This document shows, piece after piece, positions 42,169 to 50,749 of a stretch of 64,000 nt of DNA. Position 1 is the stretch's first letter, and every line of letters starts with the position of its first letter. Where the stretch lies: NCBI RefSeq assembly GCF_003443995.1, contig NZ_QWEY01000001.1, forward strand, positions 1-64,000, read 5' to 3'. The notes beneath the pieces are model-generated. The model made no database searches and was not told the DNA's origin. It saw only the letters and a program-made list of their open reading frames with translations. This stretch comes from Pseudotabrizicola alkalilacus. GTDB taxonomy: Bacteria; Pseudomonadota; Alphaproteobacteria; Rhodobacterales; Rhodobacteraceae. The translations under genes were made by a program, and so were the position numbers.

Positions 42169-43605
42169 TTGGATATCAGTCACTACCAGACCCTGATTTT
42201 TGATTGCGACGGGGTCATTCTGGACTCAAACCGGATCAAATCAGAGGCATTCCGGACTGCAGCCCTTCCGTATGGCGATGCGGCGGCCAATGCACTGGTT
42301 TCCTGGCATGTGGCCAATGGCGGCATTTCGCGCTATCAGAAATTCGCTCATTTCCTGTCTGAAATCGTTCCGGCGGGACTGCCCGGCCCCGATCTGGAGA
42401 CTTTGCTGGCGCGCTATGCCGAAGCTGTGCGCGACGGTCTGGCCCGCTGTGCCGTTGCTCCCGGTCTTGCAGCCCTGCGAGCGCGCACCCAAGCGGCGCG
42501 CTGGTTGATCGTGTCGGGGGGCGATCAGGCCGAGCTGCGCGATGTCTTTGCCGCACGCGGTCTGGCCGACCTGTTCGACGGCGGAATTTTCGGCAGTCCG
42601 GACAATAAGGATCAGATCCTGTCACGGGAACTGACATCCGGCAATATCACCGGACCTGCGTTGTTTCTGGGCGACAGCACTTACGATCATCGCGCTGCCC
42701 ATGCCGCGGGGCTGGATTTCGTGTTTGTGTTTGGATGGAGTGAGGTTAGAACATGGCCGGAATACGTAAGGAGCAACGGCTTGGCTGCGATCGAGTCCCT
42801 AAACGCGCTCATAACGCCAGCAGTTCAGCTGGGCAAGGTTGATCAGGTCAGCGAAAAACGTCCCAAGGTGAGCATTATTACCGTAGTGTATAATGATCCA
42901 AACGGGTTGGAAAAGACAATGGCGAGCGTGGCCTCGCAGGTATATAAGAATTATGAGTTTATAGTTGTGGATGGGGCGTCTGGTTCTAAAACGCAAGATG
43001 TAATTGGAAAATATCGAAGCATGATCGATATATTGATTTCTGAACCGGATGCGGGTATTTACGATGCTATGAATAAGGGTATTGCGGTCGCGCGTGGTCA
43101 GTACAGTATATTTATGAACTCTGATGATACATTTGCGAGCTCAGGGACATTGTCTGATATTTGTGCCCATCTAGACGGATTGACTGCCGTTATATATGGT
43201 CACCGGAATTATGTGACAAAGGGGCGAAAGCGTTTGCAAGAGGCGCATTCTATAGATTATGTCACCCGTCGCATGCCGTATTGTCATCAGGCGGCATTTT
43301 ACCGGACGGAGATACTGCGAAAATTTCCTTTCAACACTACCTATAAGTATGCAGGTGATTATAATCAGGTTGTAGAGCTCTATGTTTCTGGTGCCACCTT
43401 CAGGTCAATAGACTGCGTAGTTTGCGATTATGCTGCAGGGGGGAAATCAGAATCTGGTTTGCGTCCGTACCTTGAGGTATTGAAAATTCAGTTTGATAAT
43501 TTTGGAGACAAGGACATGTCTAAAAGTGTTTATATGCAGGGGTTTTTAGATAATTTCCCGAAGCTTGTCGAGCCTTATGTGAATTCGGGCGGTAAAGAAA
43601 TCTGA
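42169..43605 (+). CDS. HAD-family phosphatase fused to a family 2 glycosyltransferase
   Basis: 478 residues from a TTG start at 42169 with AAAGG at 42155-42159; no in-frame ATG gives a complete HAD domain. Residues about 1-215 are a HAD hydrolase of the phosphoglycolate phosphatase/beta-PGM type: FDCDGVILDSN (Asp12, Asp14), SGGDQ (motif II Ser) and FLGDSTYD (motif IV). Residues about 230-478 are a GT2 transferase of the WcaE type: KVSIITVVYNDP, VVDGASG, EPDAGIYDAMNKGI and FMNSDD (acidic metal site). DNA composition changes sharply from GC-rich to AT-rich near 42730, at the domain junction. This suggests a recent fusion of a resident phosphatase gene with an imported transferase gene. Confidence 0.85.
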   Translation: MDISHYQTLIFDCDGVILDSNRIKSEAFRTAALPYGDAAANALVSWHVANGGISRYQKFAHFLSEIVPAGLPGPDLETLLARYAEAVRDGLARCAVAPGLAALRARTQAARWLIVSGGDQAELRDVFAARGLADLFDGGIFGSPDNKDQILSRELTSGNITGPALFLGDSTYDHRAAHAAGLDFVFVFGWSEVRTWPEYVRSNGLAAIESLNALITPAVQLGKVDQVSEKRPKVSIITVVYNDPNGLEKTMASVASQVYKNYEFIVVDGASGSKTQDVIGKYRSMIDILISEPDAGIYDAMNKGIAVARGQYSIFMNSDDTFASSGTLSDICAHLDGLTAVIYGHRNYVTKGRKRLQEAHSIDYVTRRMPYCHQAAFYRTEILRKFPFNTTYKYAGDYNQVVELYVSGATFRSIDCVVCDYAAGGKSESGLRPYLEVLKIQFDNFGDKDMSKSVYMQGFLDNFPKLVEPYVNSGGKEI

Positions 43606-43843
43606 TGGTGGTCGGCCAAATCTCTAAAATGTTGCGGTGTAGTAGATTTCTCTCTCTAGGGTGTGTAGATTTAAGAGCCTAGTGTTTAAATGATTGTGGT
43701 GAGTGTGAAGGTTGGTTTGTTCATTTATTTTTTTTTACTTTTACCCGTGCCATTGAGGCAGTGTGATTGTGCAGCTTTGGTGAATGTGGTAAACTCGATA
43801 ATTGCTAAGGTTAAGTGTGGACTTCAATCGAAAGGAAGAGACT

Positions 43844-44041
43844 ATGAACGTCGAAAAGGGAAGCGAATTTGTTCGGGCTCTCGCGTATCAGCTTTGGCTT
43901 GCGAGTTGGAATGATCGCAATCCAGAGGCAACCCCAGAAGCTCGAAGTGATGCGTGGGAGGCAGATAAGGTCGATTTTAACCGAAATGTCTATCGCGCAT
44001 GTCGGGCTTTAGAGCGCAAGGGTGTGGTCACTCCGGTTTAA
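43844..44041 (+). CDS. Small hypothetical protein
   Basis: 65 residues with a convincing ribosome binding site (AAAGGAAGAG at 43831-43840) just before ATG 43844. It is soluble and charged, rich in Ala, Arg, Glu and Trp (ALAYQLWLASWNDRNPEATP), with no signal peptide or membrane helix. I do not recognise it. It stands alone in a 500-base gap between the HAD-GT2 fusion and the GT-B-like gene and shares their lower GC content. A promoter may lie in the AT-rich 238 bases upstream, which hold no other gene. Confidence 0.6.
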   Translation: MNVEKGSEFVRALAYQLWLASWNDRNPEATPEARSDAWEADKVDFNRNVYRACRALERKGVVTPV

Positions 44042-44102
44042 ATTACGCTTCGCCCCTCCCTGTTCATAGCTTCAGCTCAGGGTGGGGCGACTTTTTAGAT
44101 TT

Positions 44103-45290
44103 ATGGACGGGGAAATGCCTGCAATACCCTACAGCTCGATTCATTACGCTGACAAGCTTTTCATTGATGGACTTTCGAGGTCTGAGAAGCGCAAAAGACT
44201 AAGGGTGTGGTATCGCGATTTTGTTGAGTGCGATTTCCGTTTAGCAGAAGTTCATGATGGAGATGTGGTGTTTTTCCGCTCTCTGGTACGCGATGATTAT
44301 CAAGAGAGCTTTCATGCTGTTGTTCTTGCCTCTGGCATAGCTAATCCAGTGGTGATTGAAAATTACAAAATTCGCTTAAATCCACCTAAAATAAATACTG
44401 CTGCCAGCCGGTTCATGATAAAAAATCATTCACTTTGGGATCGTATCGACGAAAGTGATCAGCTGACACGAACAATCCTGTTTATCCGGGCTTGTATGTA
44501 TGCATTCATCCGTGATCACTTCGGTGATGTTCGGCCGCAAGCAGTCATTTTTCACGCGGATATGCAGCCCACAGAGCATTTACTTGCGTTACATTTCCGG
44601 CAGATGGGCGTTCCCACGGTGACTTTGCAGCATGGTCTGTATGTGGATTATGGCGACTATGATACGGTCAACAAAATCAATTACATGCATCAACCTTCTG
44701 AGTACTTTTTGTCCTGGGGGCCTGAGACTTCAGAACTGATTGGCCGGTACCATCCCGAAACACGGATCGTTGAATGTGGTAAGCCTCTGATTTTTAATGC
44801 CTCGCCGCCCGCTGGCACGGCGGCGTCGGCACCATATGTGTCGTTGTTTCTGGATCAAAAGCCTTTTCAGGCTCAGAATATCGAGATGATTGAAATTGTG
44901 CTTGCTTATGCCCAGCTCAAGGGGATGGAAGTCAAAGTTCGCTTTCATCCATCACTGCCCAAGGCTGAAATCCTGAAGCGCTATCCTGGAATGACCGAGC
45001 AACTGCATTTCACAGATGCAGCGTTGATTGTTGGCCATACGTCGTCACTGCTTTATGAAGCGCTGGCGCTTGGGTGCAGGGTCATGCGCTTTGCAACAGA
45101 TATACCCGCGATTCCTTTGCCAGATAACAGTCAGTTCAGCACGTTGCATGAGCTTGAGCAAAAACTGACCCTGGCTCAGGACAAGGACTTGTGGCGGCGC
45201 TACTTTACAGCTCTGGGTGAAGATGCGCTGCAAAACTATCGAACATTTTTTGACGGATTGTTGAACAGCCGAAAGGTCATGACAGCATGA
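44103..45290 (+). CDS. GT-B-like surface polysaccharide glycosyltransferase
   Basis: About 395 residues from ATG 44103; in-frame alternatives are GTG 44082 and ATG 44115, and none has a clear ribosome binding site. The middle and C-terminal parts have the two-Rossmann layout of capsule and CDP-glycerol/polysialyl-type transferases: VPTVTLQHGLYVDYGDYD (His-Gly loop), IVECGKPLIF, VRFHPSLPK and a late ALIVGHTSSLLYEALALGCRV (the Ser/Glu nucleotide-sugar site). It is probably cytoplasmic and may use the CMP-sugar made by the upstream genes. GC content is low in the first half. Its stop overlaps the next start by 4 bases. Confidence 0.7.
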   Translation: MDGEMPAIPYSSIHYADKLFIDGLSRSEKRKRLRVWYRDFVECDFRLAEVHDGDVVFFRSLVRDDYQESFHAVVLASGIANPVVIENYKIRLNPPKINTAASRFMIKNHSLWDRIDESDQLTRTILFIRACMYAFIRDHFGDVRPQAVIFHADMQPTEHLLALHFRQMGVPTVTLQHGLYVDYGDYDTVNKINYMHQPSEYFLSWGPETSELIGRYHPETRIVECGKPLIFNASPPAGTAASAPYVSLFLDQKPFQAQNIEMIEIVLAYAQLKGMEVKVRFHPSLPKAEILKRYPGMTEQLHFTDAALIVGHTSSLLYEALALGCRVMRFATDIPAIPLPDNSQFSTLHELEQKLTLAQDKDLWRRYFTALGEDALQNYRTFFDGLLNSRKVMTA

Positions 45291-45745
45291 GTGTCCACCA
45301 GCGCCTTGCGGAGAATGTGATGCCCCAATCTCCACCCCTAGACGAAAGCCAGTCCAAGGCTTATCTGGCCGATCTCTGGCTCATGCACTGCCAGACCCTG
45401 CAAGCCGAAGTTGAGCGTCAGCAGGATGAAATTGCCGATCTGAAGCGCCAACTGAAGGGGTCCCTGCCGCAGAGGGCGGTCGAGACCGCTCATACGCTTG
45501 ATGCCTGGAAGGTGATTATTGCCAGACCGGAGCCGATGGACCCGTTTGTGCAGCGTTCCTTTTTGTCCATCTGCGCTGCGATGCTCACCACCCAGCCGGA
45601 GCTTACGTTGCAACACCTGAAGGGCGATCGAGGTCTGTCGCAGGCGCTCGACTCCGTTTTGGCGGCTTGCGAAGATGCTGCGGTCGTTCAGTTGTTCAGC
45701 CGCACATTGGAGTGGGCAAAGGTCAGGGTTGCGCAGTCCGCGTGA
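45287..45745 (+). CDS. Hypothetical coiled-coil protein of the glycan island
   Basis: 152 residues. Starts inside the stop codon of the glycosyltransferase gene (ATGA), so it is translationally coupled. Residues about 24-60 form a Gln/Glu/Leu-rich coiled coil (HCQTLQAEVERQQDEIADLKRQL). Similar short heptad segments are attached to many glycan transferases in place of an adapter. The remainder is helical with no motif I recognise. It has no membrane segment. It may be a partner or chain-length ruler of the transferase; this is only inference from coupling. Confidence 0.7.
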   Translation: MSVHQRLAENVMPQSPPLDESQSKAYLADLWLMHCQTLQAEVERQQDEIADLKRQLKGSLPQRAVETAHTLDAWKVIIARPEPMDPFVQRSFLSICAAMLTTQPELTLQHLKGDRGLSQALDSVLAACEDAAVVQLFSRTLEWAKVRVAQSA

Positions 45746-45952
45746 GACAGGGCAGCCATGTGTCAAGCGCGGAGAAACGCGGCCGCACTTGACCGGGACG
45801 GCGTCACTGTGATCTTGATGAAGCCACGGGCGAGGTCATGGCGGGGCAGGGTGGCGTTCTGTCTGCCAGACGCGATGCCAGCAACTTTAAACCGGCCGCT
45901 GCACGCAACCCGGATGCGTGTGCGCTACAGATCCTGATCAACTGAGGAAAGC
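45746..45952 (+). other. Possible decayed gene fragment before iolE
   Basis: One frame reads RRNAAALDRDGVTVI up to about 45815 and, after a shift, DEATGEVMAGQGGVLSARRD and on to TGA 45943-45945 (…[10 protein letters not shown]). The two parts look like one short protein C-terminus broken by a frameshift. A 35-codon reading from ATG 45838 also exists. I cannot name the source protein. Confidence 0.35.
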
Positions 45953-46861
45953 ATGATCCTTTACGGCACCAACCCGATTGCCTGGGCCAATGATGACGAT
46001 CAGACGATTGGCGCCCATATCCCGACCGAACAGATCCTGACAGAAGCGGGCCGTATCATAGGTTTTGATGGTATCGAGAATGGCCATCGCTGGCCCGAAA
46101 ATCCGCAGGCTTTGAAAGCGCTGCTGGCGGAATACGGGCTGCGCTTTATTTCCGGCTGGTATTCTACCGAACTGCTGGTGCGCTCGGTCGAGGCAGAGAT
46201 TGCCGCAGTGCAGCCGCATCTGGCGAAGCTCAAGGCGAATGATTGCAAGGTCTGCATTGTCTGCGAAACCTCAAACGCCGTTCATGGCAGCAACGTGCCG
46301 GTCAATGACCGCGCCCGGTTGACGGTCACAGAGATGACCGCCTTTGGTGCAAAGATCGAGGCTTTTGCGGCCTACCTGGCGGGGGAAGGTATCACGTTGG
46401 CCTACCACCACCATATGGGCACCGTGGTTGAGACAGCGGAAGAGATTGATGCCTTTATGGCCGCCACTGGCCCCGCCACGCACCTGTTGTTTGATGCGGG
46501 CCACTGCACCTTTGGCGGCGGCGATCCTGTGGCTGTGCTGGCGCGGCATGTGGGCCGTGTTGCGCATTTTCACGCCAAGAACATCCGCCGTGATATCTGT
46601 GACCGTGTGCGCAGTGAGGGCTTGTCGTTTATTCAGGGTGTCCTTGCCGGGGCGTTTACAGTGCCGGGCGACCCGGAAGGGGCGGTTGATTTCGTGCCGT
46701 TGTTGCGGCTGCTGGCCGGTGCGGAGTATGATGGATGGCTGGTAATCGAGGCTGAACAGGATCCGGTCCTGCGCAACCCGTTGAAATATCAGTCCATGGG
46801 ATTGCACGCCTTGAAAGCCGCCGCGCGCGAGGCTGGGCTGGACCGTTCCGCCACTGCCTGA
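45953..46861 (+). CDS. iolE: Myo-inosose-2 dehydratase
   Basis: Dehydrates 2-keto-myo-inositol to 3D-trihydroxycyclohexane-1,2-dione in inositol catabolism. 302 residues of the xylose-isomerase-like TIM-barrel family. The N-terminus [15 protein letters not shown] is typical of IolE. Probable metal ligands lie in [34 protein letters not shown] and the late [15 protein letters not shown] just before ATG 45953 serves as ribosome binding site. iolB follows after 21 bases. IolG, IolD and IolC are not in the window. Confidence 0.93.
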   Translation: MILYGTNPIAWANDDDQTIGAHIPTEQILTEAGRIIGFDGIENGHRWPENPQALKALLAEYGLRFISGWYSTELLVRSVEAEIAAVQPHLAKLKANDCKVCIVCETSNAVHGSNVPVNDRARLTVTEMTAFGAKIEAFAAYLAGEGITLAYHHHMGTVVETAEEIDAFMAATGPATHLLFDAGHCTFGGGDPVAVLARHVGRVAHFHAKNIRRDICDRVRSEGLSFIQGVLAGAFTVPGDPEGAVDFVPLLRLLAGAEYDGWLVIEAEQDPVLRNPLKYQSMGLHALKAAAREAGLDRSATA

Positions 46862-46882
46862 CCAAAGACGAAAGGACATCCG

Positions 46883-47689
46883 ATGCCATCCCTTCTGCGC
46901 AGATCCTTTGGCACCCATGGTGAAACTCACCGGATCACGCCCGGCGATGCGGGGTGGCGCTATGTCGGTTTTGCGCTGCATCGTCTCCGGCCGGGTGAGC
47001 AGATCGCAGAGGCCACCGGCGACCGCGAGGTAATTCTGGTCATGGTCGAGGGCAAGGCTGCTTTTACCGGCGCAGGGCAAGATTGGGGTGTGCTGGGGGA
47101 GCGGATGGATGTGTTCGAGAAAACACCGCCGCATTGTCTCTATATTCCGAACGGTCAGGGCTGGGCGGCCGAGGCGGTGACCGACTGCACGATCGCCGTC
47201 TGTTCCGCGCCGGGCCGCGGTGGCCATTCTGCGCGGCGGATCGGGCCGGAGGGCATCTCGCTGACCCCACGCGGCAAAGGCACCAACACCCGCCACATCA
47301 ACAATATCGCGATGGAGGCCGAGGATTATTGCGACAGCCTGTTGGTGACCGAAGTGTTTACTCCTCCGGGGCACTGGTCTTCCTTTCCCAGCCATCGCCA
47401 TGACGAAGACGATTTCCCCCGCATCACCTATCTGGAGGAAACCTATTACCATCGCTTGAATCCCGCCGACGGCTGGGCCGTGCAGCGGGTCTATACCGAT
47501 GATGGCAGTCTGGATGAAGTGATGGCGATACGCGATCATGATGTGGTGCTGGTGCCGCGGGGCCATCACCCCTGCGGCGCGCCCTATGGATTCGAGCTGT
47601 ATTATCTTAACGTTATGGCCGGCCCCCGGCGCAACTGGCGTTTTGTTCCTGCGCCCGAGGTCGAGGCGATCATTGCGCGTGATGCCTGA
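46883..47689 (+). CDS. iolB: 5-deoxy-glucuronate isomerase
   Basis: Converts 5-deoxy-D-glucuronate to 2-deoxy-5-keto-D-gluconate, two steps after IolE in inositol breakdown. 268 residues with a bicupin fold. The metal site is in SFPSHRHDEDDFPRITYLEETYYHRL (His-x-His, Glu) and a later DHDVVLVPRGHHPC with the fourth His. GAAAGGA at 46869-46875 precedes ATG 46883. It forms an operon with iolE. The gene is convergent with the UPF0303 gene, 42 bases apart. Confidence 0.95.
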   Translation: MPSLLRRSFGTHGETHRITPGDAGWRYVGFALHRLRPGEQIAEATGDREVILVMVEGKAAFTGAGQDWGVLGERMDVFEKTPPHCLYIPNGQGWAAEAVTDCTIAVCSAPGRGGHSARRIGPEGISLTPRGKGTNTRHINNIAMEAEDYCDSLLVTEVFTPPGHWSSFPSHRHDEDDFPRITYLEETYYHRLNPADGWAVQRVYTDDGSLDEVMAIRDHDVVLVPRGHHPCGAPYGFELYYLNVMAGPRRNWRFVPAPEVEAIIARDA

Positions 47690-47731
47690 AGGCCCGCCAC
47701 ATCAGCGGCCTGCCATAGTGTCTTTTCTGAC

Positions 47732-48214
47732 TTATGACGCGTTGATCCGATGGAGTTCTGCTGCCATCGCGGCGACGACCATCGCATGATCTTCGGCCTG
47801 CGGCAGGCCGGACACCGTAACTGCAGCCACCACACGACCGCCCTGCAACCGCACCGGCACACTGCCGCCATGGGTTGCGAAATCGGCGATTGGCAGCCCC
47901 TCATCGGCGCCCGGTGTGGCGATGCCCCGTGCCTTGAACGCGAGCCCGACCGCGTAGGATGACCGATGGCGGCGCAGCGTCGTGTTGGACTTGCGCCGGG
48001 CCCATTCGTCATTGTCAGGAGCTGATCCGGGCAAAGCCGCGTGAAACAAGGTTGCGTCCGGAGTGCGGATGTTGATGACAATCGGCAATCCGTTGGCGCG
48101 GCCCTGTTCGACGAGAGCCTGTCCGATGGACCAGGCAATATTCTCGTCAAAACGGGGAAAGATCAGCCTTGCCTCATTGGCGGTGATTTCGGCCAGAAGC
48201 TCATGTTCGGTCAT
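47732..48214 (-). CDS. UPF0303 / haem-degrading-domain (GlcG-HbpS-like) protein
   Basis: 160 residues from ATG 48214 (GAGG lies about 9 bases upstream on the minus strand); a longer reading from 48289 lacks a binding site. The sequence, with MTEHELLAEITANEARLIFPRFDE, RTPDATLFHAALPGSAPDNDEWARRK and GSVPVRLQGGRVVAAVTVSGLPQAEDH, matches the UPF0303/YBR137W-like branch of the GlcG/HbpS fold. Family members have been linked to haem binding and, in yeast, to protein insertion; no enzymatic role is proven. It stands alone on the minus strand next to iolB. Confidence 0.85.
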   Translation of the reverse strand: MTEHELLAEITANEARLIFPRFDENIAWSIGQALVEQGRANGLPIVINIRTPDATLFHAALPGSAPDNDEWARRKSNTTLRRHRSSYAVGLAFKARGIATPGADEGLPIADFATHGGSVPVRLQGGRVVAAVTVSGLPQAEDHAMVVAAMAAELHRINAS

Positions 48215-48334
48215 CTTGGCCTCAGCTGTTAGGGTATGAAAAACACTATCAGGATGGGTGGCATCTGCAAGGCTGCGGTCCGGGCGCATTCTTGCCCATG
48301 GCAGACGGCTTCGAACCGGCTGGCGGCAGCGTGT

Positions 48335-49933
48335 TCAGAAAAACTCAATCTCATCGGCTGCGGGTTCGGGTTCGGTGAGGGCAATCCCGGTCAGGGCGGC
48401 ATGAACCTCGCGCTCCCTTGCCATGGTGTAAATCGCTATGAACTGCTCAAGCGGTTGCGGATCTGACGGTTCAACCGGGCGTGGGGCGGCGTTTTTTCGC
48501 AACGTGCGCAGCCTGCGTAGCACGTCACCCATCGCCGTGCGACTGTCACGGGCGGCCCGGTCGAGCTCTGTCAGAGCAAGGCCGATTTCCGAGAGCAAAG
48601 AGCCGATCTTGCGCTGACTTTCATCGGCCGCCCCGATCCGGACAGAGGATAATTGGACCGAAGCATCAAACCCGGCAAGCCCCTCCTCAAGGGCGATGAT
48701 GACAGCGGCATCAAAGCTGTCTGACAGCCCGCCGATGGACAGGCTGGCCGCTGCTGTCTTGTCGCGGAAGGCGGCAGAACTTTCCTGTACCGCCTTTGCC
48801 AGCACACTCAGCGGCATGCGCGCTTCCCCGGTTCGGCCCGGTAACAAAAGCGCATTGGTCGCCGCGATGCTGACGCTGGCGGCGCTGGCACGAAGCGCAT
48901 CAAACTGCCGCTGTGCCCCGGCAATCGCCTCAGAGATCTGCCGCGCCGCTGCCGCCGCCGTAGAGAGCGAGGCCGCCGTCGCGTGGTTGCACCGCTGAAC
49001 ACATTCCAGCGCTTCACGGCGGGCCTGCAGCAGGCGGCCAAGGGGGCTTGTGGCAAGCGCGTCCCCTTCCACAAGGGCGGAACGCCGGGCAAGGTTGCCA
49101 AGCCTGTTCAGCGCCCCCACCGCCGCAGAACAGATCGCCTCGGCATCCGCGACCAGCGCTGATTCCAACGCCCCCGCAAGCGGCGCTGTGGCGTTGCGAT
49201 CCACATCGGATCCGAGGATTGTCTCGATATGTTCCAGCCGCTGAGCAAACTGATCTGCAAATTGCACCATAGAGATCAATGCAGAAATCTCGGTGCGCCC
49301 GCCGCGGGCCAGCCGGTCTACCCGACGCCCGAGATCGGTGCGGAACGCCCGGTCCTCAGCCGCTAGATCCGCGCTTGCCGCCCGCGCGGGGCCAAGGTCT
49401 TCCAGCATATCATGCAATCCGGTCTGGGCTGCCCGTTGTGACTCCATCGCGGGCGCGCGTTCTTTGTTGATCACCTCCACGCACTCGTTCAGCGACTGGG
49501 CATTTGCGTGCACGGTCTCGGCAATCTGTTGTACCTCGGCGACATAGGCCTCCAGCACATCGACACGCAGCGAAGCCGCCGTCAGTCGCGTCAGAGATGC
49601 ATAGGCCTTGAGCGAGCGGGCTTCCTGCGCAATTTCCTGCAGTGCCGCGCGGGTTGCAGAAAGGGCGCGGCCATACGCCTCGCCCGAGGTTGCCGGCAAT
49701 GCAGTGAGCAAAGTCCGCGCCGCGCGATCAGCCTCATCCACCGGGTCTGACCCTTCACCTTGTGCAGCAATATGTTCTGCCAGAGCAGAAAACAGGTCGA
49801 GAAGTGCCAGAACCGCGTTCTGGACATCGGCGAGTTGCACGGCAAGCTCCGCGAAAGAATCGCGACAGGCAATGCCAGCCTCTGAAAGGGAGTTGCCGGA
49901 TGTTTCCGGCATGGTTGCCGCAAGAGAACCCAT
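48335..49933 (-). CDS. Soluble coiled-coil chemotaxis-associated protein
   Basis: About 532 residues from ATG 49933; a GTG at 49948 would add five but sits directly on the GAGGA binding site. The protein is very Ala-, Leu- and Glu-rich, largely helical, with no membrane segment or signal peptide. An MCP-like signalling tip is not evident. The stretch SMVQFADQFAQRLEHIETIL resembles the QFxD...QRLEHV motif seen in soluble chemotaxis-associated proteins of alphaproteobacteria. It ends in EIEFF. It is divergent from the adjacent che operon and probably shares its intergenic control region (49949-50084). A role in that system is inferred from position and motif. Confidence 0.7.
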   Translation of the reverse strand: MGSLAATMPETSGNSLSEAGIACRDSFAELAVQLADVQNAVLALLDLFSALAEHIAAQGEGSDPVDEADRAARTLLTALPATSGEAYGRALSATRAALQEIAQEARSLKAYASLTRLTAASLRVDVLEAYVAEVQQIAETVHANAQSLNECVEVINKERAPAMESQRAAQTGLHDMLEDLGPARAASADLAAEDRAFRTDLGRRVDRLARGGRTEISALISMVQFADQFAQRLEHIETILGSDVDRNATAPLAGALESALVADAEAICSAAVGALNRLGNLARRSALVEGDALATSPLGRLLQARREALECVQRCNHATAASLSTAAAAARQISEAIAGAQRQFDALRASAASVSIAATNALLLPGRTGEARMPLSVLAKAVQESSAAFRDKTAAASLSIGGLSDSFDAAVIIALEEGLAGFDASVQLSSVRIGAADESQRKIGSLLSEIGLALTELDRAARDSRTAMGDVLRRLRTLRKNAAPRPVEPSDPQPLEQFIAIYTMAREREVHAALTGIALTEPEPAADEIEFF

Positions 49934-50084
49934 GCTGTCTGATCGCACTCCTCAACGTTTGGTCTGCTCAGAATAGCCGGATGTCCTTTCGCGGGAATGA
50001 ACGGATGAAAATTGAGCACGAAGCTTTTTCTTAAGTTTTGCACCGCATGGTTCCGGTGGGACAACAACGGAACGAGTCGCAGAA

Positions 50085-50375
50085 ATGCTCAGTCAAGTCG
50101 GGTCAGGAAACGGCACGGTTCACCTTATCGACCAGTCGCTTGCGGTTGCGGACAGCAAGGCTGCACTGGCGGTCCTTGTGGCCGCGGTTGAGGCCGCGAC
50201 ACCCGATGCTCCGCTCGGGCTTGAGCTGACCGGCGATACGCCGACGGCTCCAGCGCTGCAGCATCTGATTGCCGCAGCGCTCGGACTTGCTGGCGCGGGG
50301 GCCTTTTCGGGTTTCGAAGCATGCGCGTCCCGGGCGCTGGGTGCGCTCTCTATTGATATTCCAATACGGGGATAA
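50085..50375 (+). CDS. STAS-domain protein of the che cluster
   Basis: 96 residues with the alternating strand-helix pattern of STAS domains (VHLIDQSLAVADSKAALAVLVAAVE, then LGLELTGDTPTAPALQHLIAAALGLA). STAS proteins act as phosphorylation-controlled binding modules, for instance as anti-sigma antagonists. The conserved phospho-Ser is replaced by the GDTPTAPAL region, where Thr residues are available. It is the first gene of the operon, 8 bases before cheY. Some chemosensory systems begin with such a gene; what it does there is not established. Confidence 0.75.
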   Translation: MLSQVGSGNGTVHLIDQSLAVADSKAALAVLVAAVEAATPDAPLGLELTGDTPTAPALQHLIAAALGLAGAGAFSGFEACASRALGALSIDIPIRG

Positions 50376-50383
50376 GGTCCGCT

Positions 50384-50749
50384 ATGGCGCATACAATTCT
50401 TGCAGTCGACGACAGCAAGTCGATCCGCGACATGATCAAACTTACACTCGCGCCGCTCGGCTACAGGGTCATTGAGGGCGATAATGGTCAGAGCGGGCTG
50501 GACAAGTTCATGACCGAACCCGTTTCTTTGGTCATCACCGATCTGAACATGCCGGTGATGAACGGATTTGAATTCATCCGTGCCCTGCGCCGCATGCCAA
50601 AGGGCGCTGGGGTGCCGATCATCATGTTGACCACAGAATCGAAACCCGAAGCCAAGGCGGAGGGCAAGGCGGCAGGTGCGACGGGCTGGATCACCAAACC
50701 TTTCACGCCCGAAAATCTCATCAGCGTTGCAAAAAGACTGGCGGGTTAA
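50384..50749 (+). CDS. cheY: CheY-type single-domain response regulator
   Basis: 121 residues, receiver domain only. Acidic pocket Asp9-Asp10 (AVDDSKSIR), phospho-acceptor Asp53 (LVITDLNMP), the conserved Thr (MLTTES) and Lys (WITKPF) are all present. It takes phosphate from CheA and would bind a motor switch or another output. Its stop touches the cheA start (TAA then ATG with no gap), so cheY and cheA are coupled. Confidence 0.95.
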   Translation: MAHTILAVDDSKSIRDMIKLTLAPLGYRVIEGDNGQSGLDKFMTEPVSLVITDLNMPVMNGFEFIRALRRMPKGAGVPIIMLTTESKPEAKAEGKAAGATGWITKPFTPENLISVAKRLAG

